Assembly: GCA_009746045.1 (NCBI GenBank)
Contig: RPFO01000041.1
Location: forward strand, 9,641,468-9,705,467
Direction: 5' to 3'
Length of the DNA stretch: 64,000 nt
Source of the DNA: Mesostigma viride
Taxonomy: Eukaryota > Streptophyta > Mesostigmatophyceae > Mesostigmatales > Mesostigmataceae
The first letter of the stretch is position 1; each line of letters opens with the position of its first letter. The notes beneath the pieces are model-generated. The model did not search any database. It saw only the letters and a list, made by a program, of their open reading frames with translations, and was not told where the DNA came from. A program made the position numbers and the translations under genes. Below are positions 46,497 to 57,028 of the stretch, in pieces.

Positions 46497-47680
46497 ATGG
46501 AGGATGGAGCTATCAACCAACAAGCGGGCTTTATGGGCTTCGGCGGCGCGGCGCTGGGCTGGATGGACGAGATGGACGCGATGGACGCGGTGGACGCGAT
46601 GGACGCGGGGACGGCCAGGCGCTGGGAGACCAGGCTGAGGTGCCAGATAATCAGAGCCAAGGATCGCAGGGCGGGCAGCACGCGCCAGCCGCAGATCAAG
46701 CGGCGCCTAAGCGACCAACCGTTGCTGAGGGGTACGCGGTGCTAGGCCAGTTTCAGTCCATCAAGGACAATTGGCAGCCCCGGGATGCTGAGAGGATGTT
46801 AGAGGACATGAACTTGTACACGGAGATATACAACGGTGACAAGCTTCGCATCCTGGCGTCTAGTGCCTACATACGGCAGTCGGCGAGGCGGCTGTTCAAG
46901 TTTGTTCGGGAGCGACACGCGGCGGGGGACACCTGGCGGCGTTTATGACGCGACTCAGGTGTTCCTGAGTGACAAGAGGACCATAGATGGGTCCCACCTG
47001 AAGCAAGAATACCTGGACTACAAGCCCATCAAGGGGCAACTAGTGGTCCACGCCTTTGAAGACTTCGTCAAGCTGAGGGAGGACGCCATGGCCAAGGGCT
47101 TCTTCGTCGCAGATCGGATGGCCATGGGCGACTTTCTCAAGTCGCTGCAACTGGATCCGGTCACCATGGATAATGTGACCATCCACATGCGACAGGTCCA
47201 TGGCTGGGCAGCCATGACGGATCAGTTGTATGAGTGTTTCAGCGGCAAGTACGTGGGGGTAAGCGCCCTCGTCAGAATGATGAGGAGGCCACTGAACCCA
47301 CGGTTAAGTCCATGAGGGGATCGGGCCACGGGGGCCCAGCGCCCTCGAGAGGGCCTGAGACCTCTTCAAGGGGTCGAGGAAGGTCCAGGAGGGGGCGTGA
47401 CAGAAGGGCTGGACGGGGGACCCCGCCGAAGTCGGGACATCCACAGTCCCAGTTTGACTTCAAGAGGGTGGGTGGTCCTCCCAAGGCTGGGCCCAGCAGT
47501 GGGACCTCACGGGACATCAGTCAGGTGGAATGTTATTTCTGCCAGGGGAAGGGTCACTTCAGGAATGAGTGTCCCTCGTACCTGAGGCAGGAAGGTCAGA
47601 GCAAGCCAGCTCAGGGTGGCAGCAAGGACAAGGCTGGTCCATCCCAGGACAAGGGCAAGGGCAAGGCTGCTGATCATTGA
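46497..47680 (+). pseudogene. Element B gag with CCHC knuckle, three frame changes
   Basis: ATG 46497 starts MEDGAINQQAGFMGF and a Met-Asp-Ala repeat. The frame shifts by -1 near 46600 within the GACGCGATG repeat, by +1 near 46925 and by -1 near 47265. Recognisable segments are VLGQFQSIKDNWQPRDAERM, then HLKQEYLDYKPIKGQLVVH and GFFVADRMAMGDFLKSL (capsid-like helices), then a basic Arg/Gly-rich stretch and CYFCQGKGHFRNEC (47531-47572). It ends in a Lys/Gly tail at TGA 47678-47680. The pol frame continues in the same phase directly after this stop. The 46925 and 47265 shifts lie near G-rich runs and could be sequencing errors. Confidence 0.65.
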
Positions 47681-47683
47681 CTT
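47678..47683 (+). other. Candidate gag/pol stop-codon readthrough site, element B
   Basis: CAT-TGA-CTT-GAG: gag ends at TGA and the same frame stays open for 1197 codons into pol, without an ATG nearby. Element A gag ends CAG-TGA-CTG. UGA followed by CU is a known leaky context in some viral genes, but the link here is inference. Confidence 0.35.
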
Positions 47684-50600
47684 GAGCCTGCACACATCCC
47701 TGAACCCTGGAGGGTGCCCCCAGGGGTGTGTAATGAAGCTGCTAGTGACAGCAGTGAGGGGCAGCCCCATGCTCTAGTGAAAGAGCCTATTGGACACGAT
47801 GGGGCAAGCTTGGTTACCACAGAGAGTATGCCAGCTGTAGCTGCAGTGGTTACTCGCCAACGTGCCCGCCATGGCGGTGCTGAGCCTGAGGTAGGACCTG
47901 GTGATGTGGACCCAGGTGGATCTCAGAAGCATTCTGACCGTGCAGGACTGGCACAGGATGGTCAGGATGAGGATAGGGCTGGAGACAGTCTGACAGGCAC
48001 GACCCTGGTGCCTCCTGTACATAAGGGATCTGTACATACCTTGAGTGCTAATAATGACAATAAAAGGTTTTCTCTCTTGTATGACATTGCCTCAAGGTTG
48101 CATACCATGTTTGGCCATGCAGCTCAGTCTTTGCAAGTTGCTAGACGGCTGGGAGGAAGTGAGTTGTACTCCATCTGCCAACAGGTTGCTCAAGCTTGCA
48201 AGTGCAGGCTAGTTGCTAGAAAGCCCAAGCAGTCTCATGCCAGGACTCCTATTTTGCAGCCAGGCCATGTGCAGGTAGATATTCAGAGAATCAGGGGTTT
48301 GAAGCTGCTGGTGGCAGTGGACAGATATACCAAGTACAAGACCCTAGAGATCCTGCCTGACATGGAGAAGCCTACATTGATTGCTGCTCTGAAGTTGACA
48401 AGGAGCAGGTACCCTGGGTTGGAGTTGTTGCAGTGTGACATTCAGTTTGAGTGCTGTGAGAACCTGCCAGAGTTTCCAGAGTTGCTGATTACACCCAGGG
48501 AGAGCCACGGCCAGCAAGGGGTGGTGGAGAGAGCCATCCAAGAGATCAAGACTGTGCTGCTGGTGGAGAGGATTCCAAGGACGTCATCTGCCATTGTGAC
48601 ATCTGCATGGCTACGTTCTGTGGAGGACAGGCTGAACCTGAGGACTCCCATGTTCTTTGGTGACATTGCCATCAATCCTCTTATGCTGCATACCAGGATG
48701 CTGCCAGCTGATGCTGAGCAGGCATGGAAGGAGAAGCTAGAGGCCAAGTTCCTCAAGCTGAGGCAGAAAGACAAGGGCTGGAGTGTCCTAGAACCTAACG
48801 TTGGACAACAGGTTGTTGTGTGGAAGGAACCAAGCTTTCCAGGGAAACGTGGCAGCTGGCATGATGGGGTGGTGACCCGAGTAGAAGCCGCTGGCCATAA
48901 GTGCTGGGTGGCCATTGATGGCTCCCAAGCAGTGCACCGTCTGTCCTGGTCAAAGATCCGTCCCCGGGGAGGTAATCAAGGAGACCTCTTCCAGGTGCCC
49001 GCTGGTGTACAAGGCGGGGGTGACGTGGAGCTTCCTGATCAGGGTGCTACAGCTGTATCGAGCCCTCAGGGTGACCCTGGCCCGGCCCCTGGGGTACCTT
49101 CACATACGGTGGTTGGGCAAGCAGGCGGACAGGCTGCACCTCCGGAACGGCCCGACACCAGGCCTAGGGGTGTGCGTCTATCAGATATTGTACAGGCTTT
49201 GCAAAGAGCCAAGAAGGAGCCTAAGGTGTCCAAGCTTGTCCAGTTGGATGAACCTGAGGTAGCTGCCATGGAGATAGATACCAATGCACAGGTTTCTGTC
49301 ATGGGACCTCAGCATACAGGAGAACTGCTGGTCGGAGAACCAAGTTGCCCCTGGGTGTCTGATTTCAGTGGTAGGACGCATCTAAGGGTGTTGGGAGAGG
49401 TTACTGCCCCTGTCATGGGTGTGGATGTGACCTTCCTTGTCCTAGAGGACTATGATGGCCCTGTGATTTTGGGTCAGAATTTTCTGGGCAATCCTGGGAT
49501 TTCTATCAGAGCTACAGCTCTGAGAAGAGATGGCTGGGGGATGATTCCCCTAGAAAATTTCAGGACAACATTTCCAGTCAGGTGCAGGGCCAAGCCGGTC
49601 AAGGGTGTAAAATGGGATGAAGGGGAGGTGCCCCCAGCGGCCAGTTTGGTGATTCCAGCTGTGTTGCACCCCAGCAGTATTGGCATAACTCACAGGAGCC
49701 TTGCTGCACACTCTCCTTTGACATATGACCAGCTGGTCCAAGAGATGAGCTCGCCTACTTTGTTTGAGGCTTGGAAGCTCGCCTTCTCCAAGGCATTGGA
49801 GGAGTGGTTGCAGTTTGAGTGTGCTGCACCAACAGACAGACGTCCCCCAGCATCAAGGAAGCTTGCTTTGAGATTTGTGCTGAAGAGGAAGGTTGTGGAT
49901 GAGGTATCAGTGCCCCATGTCAGGCCTGTCCTGAATGAGTATCACGGCACGGGGAGTCTGCCAGGAGAGGAGCTATACACGCCAGGGATGCTACACGACA
50001 CATGGAGAATTTTGCTATGTCTCTACGTGGGGTTGCTGAACAGGGGAGCAGCTATGTCATCAGTGCTGCTGGACTTCAAGAGGGCATTTTTAAAATCTGA
50101 TCCAGAAGTGGCCAGGAGGGTGTGGAAGCAGGATGAGCCTTACTGTGTTGAGGTGCCTGCCATCTGGAAGCTGGAGCTGCATCAACAATTCCTGGTTATT
50201 CTGAAGGGCCTGGAAGGACTCAGGTCGAGCCCAATCATCTGGAGACTCACGCTGCAGGAAGCTCTGATCAGTGAGTGTGGCTTGAGAGTGTCTTCAGTTG
50301 ATCCCTGTTTGCTGCTGGCCCAATGGGAGGGTCTGCCAGTGTATGCTAGTTTGCATGGAGATGATCTGCATTTGCTAGCCCCCACGACCTGGCTGAAGAA
50401 GTTTATTCCTGTCATCAGTGGCAAGTTTTCACTGGGCAAGGAGCTGTGGCAGGAGCCCAACAAGCCTGTAGTGTTCTGTGGAATGCAGGCTACCCTGTTC
50501 AGGAGGGACGGGGAGTGGAGTATCAGGCTTCAGGCTGGAGGAGATTATAAACAGACCATTGTGAAGGCCTTGCCAGAGAAGATCACCCAGGCTGCAGGAC

Positions 50601-51271
50601 CTGAGTTGAGAGGCATGTGGGCCTGGTTTGCCAGCATCTGTGGTCCGTCTTTGATGGTCCATAGCAGAATGCCTGATGAGGTGCTTGAGGATGAGAAGCC
50701 TCGAGTCATAGCCCGGTTGGTGGAGAGTACCCCTGATCTGATTTTGTCTGGGATTGACTTTGCCCAGCCTATCACCTTGGAGATCTTTGTTGACAGTTCC
50801 ATGGATGCTCGCCAGGTTACCAAGGTCAGGGGGAGATCTGCTGCTCTGTTTGCTTTTTATCAGAGCAGGGCAAGTTTGTTCAGCTGGTACAGCAGACTGC
50901 AGAAGAGGGTCTGTATCAGTTCAGATGTGGCAGAATGCAGGGCCATATGCGAGGGGATCCAGTCCAGCCTGTACATAAAGGAGTTAATGCTGGAGCTGGC
51001 TTCAGTTACCCCTTGGACCTTGCAGATGGAGACGTTGTTGCTAACAGACAGCATGGGTATGGTCCAGTTTGTTCACAAGCAGCTGGCCAGGAGCCGGGAC
51101 CTGGATTATTTGTTGCTGAAGGAGTTGGCCAGTTTGGTTGACTTGAAGCATATCCCTGGCGAGGAGAACCCTGCTGATGCATTGACAAAGCTGCCACACA
51201 AGGCCCCAGCCCAGTACAATGTACTGAGGAAGCTCATGAATGCTGACTGTCAAGTCGGTCTATCTGTCTAA
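47681..51271 (+). CDS. Element B Pol: integrase, protease-like, RT, RNase H
   Basis: Intact frame; residue numbers count from GTG 47714 (1185 codons). Residues ~105-165: zinc-binding HTMFGHA...CQQVAQACKC. Integrase: Asp 189 (QVDIQRIRG), Asp 242 (QCDIQFE), Glu 272 (HGQQGVVER), only 29 residues between the last two, then an SH3-like tail (GQQVVVWKEPSFPGKRGSW ... HRLSWSKIRP). Retropepsin-like domain from 520: IDTNAQVSVMG, DFSGRTHLRVLGEV, VILGQNFL near 580, with Asn where catalytic DTG/DSG has Gly. RT: VPHVRPVLNEYHGTG, LLDFKRAFL, KGLEGLRSSPIIW, SLHGDDLHLLAP (Asp 883-884). RNase H: IFVDSSMDARQ (Asp 1027), SSDVAECRAICEGI, NPADALTKLP. RT/RH are copia-type. It probably acts as a polyprotein in virus-like particles. 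No ATG precedes it closely, so expression likely needs readthrough of the gag stop. Confidence 0.85.
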   Translation, partial: LEPAHIPEPWRVPPGVCNEAASDSSEGQPHALVKEPIGHDGASLVTTESMPAVAAVVTRQRARHGGAEPEVGPGDVDPGGSQKHSDRAGLAQDGQDEDRAGDSLTGTTLVPPVHKGSVHTLSANNDNKRFSLLYDIASRLHTMFGHAAQSLQVARRLGGSELYSICQQVAQACKCRLVARKPKQSHARTPILQPGHVQVDIQRIRGLKLLVAVDRYTKYKTLEILPDMEKPTLIAALKLTRSRYPGLELLQCDIQFECCENLPEFPELLITPRESHGQQGVVERAIQEIKTVLLVERIPRTSSAIVTSAWLRSVEDRLNLRTPMFFGDIAINPLMLHTRMLPADAEQAWKEKLEAKFLKLRQKDKGWSVLEPNVGQQVVVWKEPSFPGKRGSWHDGVVTRVEAAGHKCWVAIDGSQAVHRLSWSKIRPRGGNQGDLFQVPAGVQGGGDVELPDQGATAVSSPQGDPGPAPGVPSHTVVGQAGGQAAPPERPDTRPRGVRLSDIVQALQRAKKEPKVSKLVQLDEPEVAAMEIDTNAQVSVMGPQHTGELLVGEPSCPWVSDFSGRTHLRVLGEVTAPVMGVDVTFLVLEDYDGPVILGQNFLGNPGISIRATALRRDGWGMIPLENFRTTFPVRCRAKPVKGVKWDEGEVPPAASLVIPAVLHPSSIGITHRSLAAHSPLTYDQLVQEMSSPTLFEAWKLAFSKALEEWLQFECAAPTDRRPPASRKLALRFVLKRKVVDEVSVPHVRPVLNEYHGTGSLPGEELYTPGMLHDTWRILLCLYVGLLNRGAAMSSVLLDFKRAFLKSDPEVARRVWKQDEPYCVEVPAIWKLELHQQFLVILKGLEGLRSSPIIWRLTLQEALISECGLRVSSVDPCLLLAQWEGLPVYASLHGDDLHLLAPTTWLKKFIPVISGKFSLGKELWQEPNKPVVFCGMQATLFRRDGEWSIRLQAGGDYKQTIVKALPEKITQAAGPELRGMWAWFASICGPSLMVHSRMPDEVLEDEKPRVIARLVESTPDLILSGIDFAQPITLEIFVDSSMDARQVTKVRGRSAALFAFYQSRASLFSWYSRLQKRVCISSDVAECRAICEGIQSSLYIKELMLELASVTPWTLQMETLLLTDSMGMVQFVHKQLARSRDLDYLLLKELASLVDLKHIPGEENPADALTKLPHKAPAQYNVLRKLMNADCQVGLSV

Positions 51272-52018
51272 AAGCTGAGAGCTGGGTGCTTAAGTCTCTG
51301 GATATCAGGCTGGGAGCTTGATTGTACATAATCCTGAGCACACCTTGAGGGGTGAGACATGTCTCTGGTGTGGGAATGTCTGACATTGTCTCTGATGGAG
51401 AGATGTCTATCTGGGGTTTTCATCTCAGTCTGAGGTTTCCCCAGATCTGTGGTTTGTGGGCGGGGTTCGATTCCCTGGTGCCGTCTTAAGGCGGAGTTTC
51501 ACGGACTGGCTGACCCATCCACCATGCTGGTGAGGTGGCGACAGGTCCCCTGATTTTCCACGGTTGGAACGAGTAGGGAGCTTGTGTTTTGCATGTGCTT
51601 CGCGTAGATGTTGTGTCTGGTTCGATAAGGGGCAGCAGACCGGCGCCGACTCCCGTCTGGGGGTCAGCAATGTTTTCTGATGAGCTGTTGTGGGTGATCT
51701 GTGGGGTTTCGCCTAAGGTCCTGAAGGTTGTACATACTTCTCAAGTTCTTAGCTGAACACCTATGGGCTGCCACAGTTGGCCAACCTCTTGTACATGGGT
51801 AACACAACGAGCCTCCCGTGAAGGGATAGGGACTCATTGTAATTTGTTTGTGCTCCTGAGCCAGTATGGGTGCTATGTACATATAATAAGGAATCCAAGC
51901 TGACTGTCATGCCCAGCGGGTTGTGACTTGTAGTCTGGGGAGGATATCCAGTACCCATTGTGTGTGTTTGTATGTAGACTTGTGTGAGCTGCTACAGCTC
52001 AAGAAAAGAAAGGATTGG
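51272..52018 (+). other. Element B 3' untranslated region
   Basis: No supported gene. Contains the T-arm-like motif at 51458-51479, TTGTACATACTTCTCA near 51728 and the polypurine tract before 52019. Confidence 0.7.
51458..51479 (+). promoter_or_regulatory. tRNA T-arm / B-box-like motif, element B
   Basis: The same 22 bases as element A 24177-24198, although surrounding DNA is not alignable by eye. Confidence 0.45.
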
Positions 52019-52329
52019 AGTTAACGCCAAGCGCATTGGCGTGATCCTGATTCGGCATATCTCTGCGATTCCAGCGGCACCGGAACGAGTTCATTCCGAC
52101 AAGTATCAAGAAAGTTATGGCGTTCCGACTTCCCGGTCGCGCGCGAGCGCGAGCCGGCTGTTCTTCTAAGTCGGACGTGAATATTTGCCGACGACATATG
52201 GGGTCGACAGTAATTCCTGGGCTGACAGGAATTAGGTGCTGTACCTACGACGGTATTGGATTAATACGTCGTACGCAGGAAATAGGAACCTTAACCTGTG
52301 GTCTTGTTTACCCTTAGTCCTGGACTTCT
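52019..52329 (+). repeat. Element B 3' LTR, truncated
   Basis: Matches 44689-45009 of the 5' LTR with an ~9-bp shorter stretch near 52304. Ends at TCCTGGACTTCT, where COP gag (TTGGAGTGCTGGCAGG) begins. Confidence 0.9.
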
Positions 52330-52900
52330 TGGAGTGCTGGCAGGTGTTGTCCAGAACGTGCAACTGGATCGGCTCCTTTACGTTGCCTTGTTGGCCGTCG
52401 TCGATGGGCCTGCGCGTGCCTTGATGCAGACGCTCCCCCTGGATCGTCGCCTGGGCAGTCTGGCCATCACCAAGCTCATCCAGGTCTATGAGCATGGCAA
52501 GCTCACCAAGTCCATGCGTCTGGACTTGTGGAAACAAATGGCCCAACTTCGTCAAACTGCTCGCGAGACTGTGGAGCCGTATGTGAACCGCTCGGAACTG
52601 CTGTACGCCAAGCTACAGGCTGCAGGCATTACGTTCCCAGTCGCTGCCTTCATTGCCAGCGTCCTCAGCGGTCTGCGCGCCGAGTACAGGCCCGCGCTAA
52701 TCTCCCTCCGTCTTGACGAGGTCGAGACTGTTCCGGTCCTGCGGCAGCGCCTGATGGAAGTTGAAGATCTGCTGACGGGTGGCCTCCCGTCCCCTGCAGA
52801 TTCTGGCTCTGCCTCCAACCACGCATACCATACCCCTGGCCGGGGGCGTGGCCCACGGCATGGCGGTGCCCGCGGCAACGGCAACGGCAGCAGCAACGGA

Positions 52901-52931
<31 letters not shown>

Positions 52932-52948
52932 ACGGCACCGGCAACGGA

Positions 52949-52990
<42 letters not shown>

Positions 52991-55900
52991 CATGGCAACG
53001 GCCGCGCCCACGGCAATGGCCACGGCAACGGCCACAGCCATGGCGGCAGCAGCGGGGGGCGCGGCGGGCGCGGTGGTGGTCGCGGTGGTGGCGCAGGGGT
53101 CGGGCGTGGTCGCGGGCCGCCCTGCTCCGTCTGCGCCAAGCCTGGACATGACGCCGCCACCTGCTGGACTGCCCATCCCGCCCAGCGCCCTGCTCACCTC
53201 CGCGGTGACGGCGCCGGGCACGCCCATCACACCGACGCAGGCCTGCCTCCCTTGGAGACGACGTACGCGTTCCACGTGGGTCGAGGCCCTTTGTGTGCTT
53301 CCCTGCGCGCCAACCCTTTAGGTGCTTCCCTGCGCGACGGTGTGCAGCCTCACGGGCAGGCCTCGCTTCGTCCAGTGCACGGCCTTGCGCCTTCCCCGTC
53401 CCGCTCGGGCAGTCGTCTCTCGGCACCCCGCCCCAGCACCTCCTCGGACTCGACGGCTGGTTCCTCAACCACCGCTCCTTCTGTGCTTCACACGGCCGCA
53501 ACGGCCTCGGCTAGGTGTGCCCCGGAGTGGGTGGTTGACACGGGTGCCACGTACCACATGACGCCTCACCGGGCGGACTTTGGCGATGGATTTGATCCCG
53601 CCTTCCGGCTGCGCATCACCGGCTCGGGCGGCAATCTGCATGCGGGCGGCAGGGGCCCTCTGCTTCTCCGGCTCGGCACCCCGGACGTGCACCTCGGCCC
53701 AGCTTTGTATGTCCCAGGCCTTCAGGCCCGCCTACTCTCGGTGAGCCAGCTCTTTAAAGCCGGCCATGATGTGGACTTTAAGCACCTGCGCCTCACTTTG
53801 GGGACCCGCACGTTCCCCCTCGTGGAGTGTGACGGCATTTACTTGCTCCGCGGGGTGGCGCCCCATGCCCTCGCCACATCAGCCGCCCCCGTGGACCTGA
53901 TGCAGTGGCACCTGCGCCTCGGACACGCTGGCGCGGATCGTATTGCTCGGCTAGCCGCCGACCCCGCCTCAAACATGGTGACCCACGGTCCCAAGGCTCC
54001 CACGTGTCCTTCCTGCCCTGCCGGTCACTTGCGGCGGAGCAGCTTTCCCCCCAGCACGACGCCACGCTGCGCGACCCCTCGCCATCGCCTGCACTGCGAC
54101 CTGCTAGGTCCCATGCGGACCCCTGCCGTGTTGGGGGACTGGCGGTATGTCCTGGGCATCACGGATGAAGCCACTCGTTTTCACTGGGTTTACTTCTTGA
54201 AGACGAAGGACGCTGCCGTTGGGAGCCTGCGTCACTTCCTGGCCACGGAGATCAAGCCGTTCCGGGCGTCCGCGGCCACGGCGCCTGTGGAGCTTCGCTC
54301 CGACCAAGACGCGGTTTTCACTGGCCAGGACTGGCGCGCCGTCTGCGCCGAGTATGGCGTGCGGCAAGAGTTCTCGTCCCCCTATACGCCGGAGCAGAAC
54401 GGCGTGGCGGAGCGATTCTGGGGCGTCGCAGTTAGCATGACCAGGAGCATGCTGGCGCATGCTGGCCTCGGCAAGGAGTTCTGGGCTCTAGCCTTTGCAT
54501 GCGCCATCTACATCATCAACAGGCTGCCCTGCCGCAGCAACCCGGAGCACGCAACGCCCTACTTCCTCATGTATGGGCGCCCTGCGGATTTATCCGGCAT
54601 GCGTGTGTTTGGCTGCCCCTCCCACGTCTTGGTTGAGGGGGCAGCCCGTGAGAAGTTTGATTCTCGCGCTGAGGATGGCCTCTTCGTGGGATACAAGCTT
54701 GACTCCCCGGCCTACCTCGTATGGGTGCCCGACAAGGCGACGGGCGGCGGGCGTGTCATCGAGCGCAAGCACGTGCAGTTCGACGAGACGTGGCGCAACC
54801 GGGCCCCGCAGGCTGCGCAGTGGCTCCCGGCGGCCCCCTTTGCGGAGGCCGACCTCTTTCCCGCCGACATGCTGACTCCTGCCCCTTTGCAGTTACCCTC
54901 TGCCTCTGCCGAGGACTCTGGGGGGCCGGCAACGCCCTCCACTGCCTTGCCCGCAGGCCGTGAGGACAGCTATGTCAGCATCGGGGGGACTCCTGAGCGT
55001 TTCGTTCTCCCCCCGGCCGCCGCTGCGGCCATCCAGGCACTTGTGCGGAACGGCCATGCTCCGACGGCTCCGGCTCCTGCCTCGGCGCCGACATCTTACC
55101 TCACCGTGTCAGATGCTCGACAGCATGCCCCTCTGTTGCGCGGACAGGCCTCTGGCCACTCGCGTTCTGCGGCGTCATATGAACACGCCGGGGCGGGGAT
55201 GCCTCCGCCGCATTTGAGTACCTCGGTTGACCTGGAGAGCACGGCTGACAGCACCGGCTATTCTCCTCCGGCGTCCCCTGGTGCCTCTGCAGGTCTCCTC
55301 CCCGTGTGGGGTTCCCGTGGTGCTGCCTTGTGTGGCGACCTTTCTCATGGCAGTAACACCCCCGCTCCCCCTGGTTTCGGGGGCGATGATGTATTGGATG
55401 ACGCACTTTCTTCCTGGCCGGATCAACCTGTCACCAAGGCTGCACGGATCCACGCGCATCACTCACTTGTCGCTGACCTGTGCTTCGCTGCTGCTTTTCA
55501 TAGCCAGCCTGCGTCCGTGCCCTCCTCTCCCGCTGCCGCCCTTGCCTTGCCGGAATGGCGCACGGCCATGGAGAGTGAGCTGGCCAGCCTCCAGGAGCAC
55601 CAGGTTTACGAGCTTCTGCATATGCGTGATCTTCCGCGCGGTGCCAAGCTCCTACCCACCAAGTGGGTCTTCGCCCAGAAAGCTGATGGGCGGTGCAAGG
55701 CCCGGTTTGTGTGCAAGGGGTTTGCACAGCGCGAGGGCATTGATTTCGGTGAGACTTTTGCTCCCACCGTCCGTGCTGCCACCGTGCGCCTGGGCTTGGC
55801 TCGTGCTGGCACTGCTGGCCACCCCATCCGGCAGCTGGATGTCCGCACCGCGTTCCTCTATGCTGAGTTGGAGGAGGACGTGTATGTCCTTCCCCCCAAG

Positions 55901-57028
55901 GGCTTTGAGGAGCGCGACCCCACTGGCCAAACGTACCTCTGGCGCCTCCGGCGGAGCCTCTATGGGCTCAAACAGGCGCCCCGGAACTGGCACCACACGC
56001 TCCGGGACTACCTCATCCATGAGACTGGCGCTGTCCAGAGCACCACGGACACGTGTCTGTTCCTGTATGTTGGTGGTTTTGCCTTCGTCCATGTCGACGA
56101 TCTCCTGGTCTCCCACTCCTCGGCGGAGTGGCTATCGCAGTGGACCCAACGGGTGTCCCAGCGCTTCCAGATCACCGAGACGGATGCCCCCTCCCTCTTT
56201 CTGGGGGTCTCCCTGGTCCTCGACCCGCCGGCGCGCACAGTTTTTCTGCACCAAGGCCCGTATCTGGAGGCCCTCGCTGAGCGCTTTGGGGTCTCCCCAC
56301 GGGCGGTGAAGACGCCCGTCGTCCCCAACACCCCCCGTGGTGAGGGGGGGCTTCTCAACGCGGACGACACTCGCGTCTACCAAGCGATCACCGGGGCACT
56401 CCTGTATGCGATGGGATGCACTCGGCCTGACCTGGCATTCGCAGTCAACCTGCTGACTCAGAATATGAAAAACCCTACTGTAAGCGACCTTGGGCTGGCA
56501 CGCCGGGTGCTTCAGTACGCGGTACACACCAAGGACCTGGGTCTGTCCTACTCGGGGCAGGGGGGGCTGGTGGCCTACTCGGATGCCGACTGGGCAAACG
56601 ATCCTGTGGACCGCAAGTCAATCACTGGCAACGTGGTCATGTACCGCGGTGCTGCGGTGGAGTGGACCAGTCGCAAGCAGCCCACTCCAGCCCTGTCCAC
56701 CTGTGAGGCCGAGTACATGGCCCTGTGCGGTGTCACGCAGCAGGTGGTCCCCCTTCTCACCATCACCAAGGAGTTGGGTGACCCGGCCTCAGGGCCAATT
56801 CAGGTGTTTTGCGACAACACTGGTGCTGTGGCTCTGTCACGAGACCCTGTTCACCCTCGGCGTACCAAGCACATCGACGTCAAGTACCACTACATTCGCG
56901 CGAAGGTCGCGGATGGCACCGTTCAGGTGTCTCACCTTCCTGGGGCAGCGATGATCGCCGACATGCTCACCAAGGCACTACCTGAGCCACGTTTTGTGGA
57001 GCTCAGACACAAGTTGTTGGGTATTTGA
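52330..57028 (+). pseudogene. COP-3 gag-pol, 5'-truncated
   Basis: Starts at COP Gag residue ~43 (GVLAGVVQNVQLDRL). Upstream Gag, leader ORF and 5' LTR are missing. From there the frame is intact to the stop at 57026-57028, with knuckle, protease WVVDTGATYHM, integrase, HVDDLL and RNase H all present. The Gly-Asn tract is one GGCAAC unit shorter than in COP-1 and equal in length to COP-4. The upstream frame runs into the element B LTR without an ATG, so expression is unlikely. Confidence 0.9.

Larger units (their letters stand above)
44689..52329 (+). mobile_element. LTR retrotransposon 'element B' (same clade as element A), 3' LTR truncated
   Basis: LTR 44689-45383, extra ORF, gag, 1185-codon pol, 3' untranslated region, polypurine AAGAAAAGAAAGG, then only the first 311 bp of the 3' LTR. 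It is joined to COP DNA at both ends, but the two COP flanks are from different parts of the COP element (RT on the left, early gag on the right). No target duplication can be seen because the right end is lost. Confidence 0.9.
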
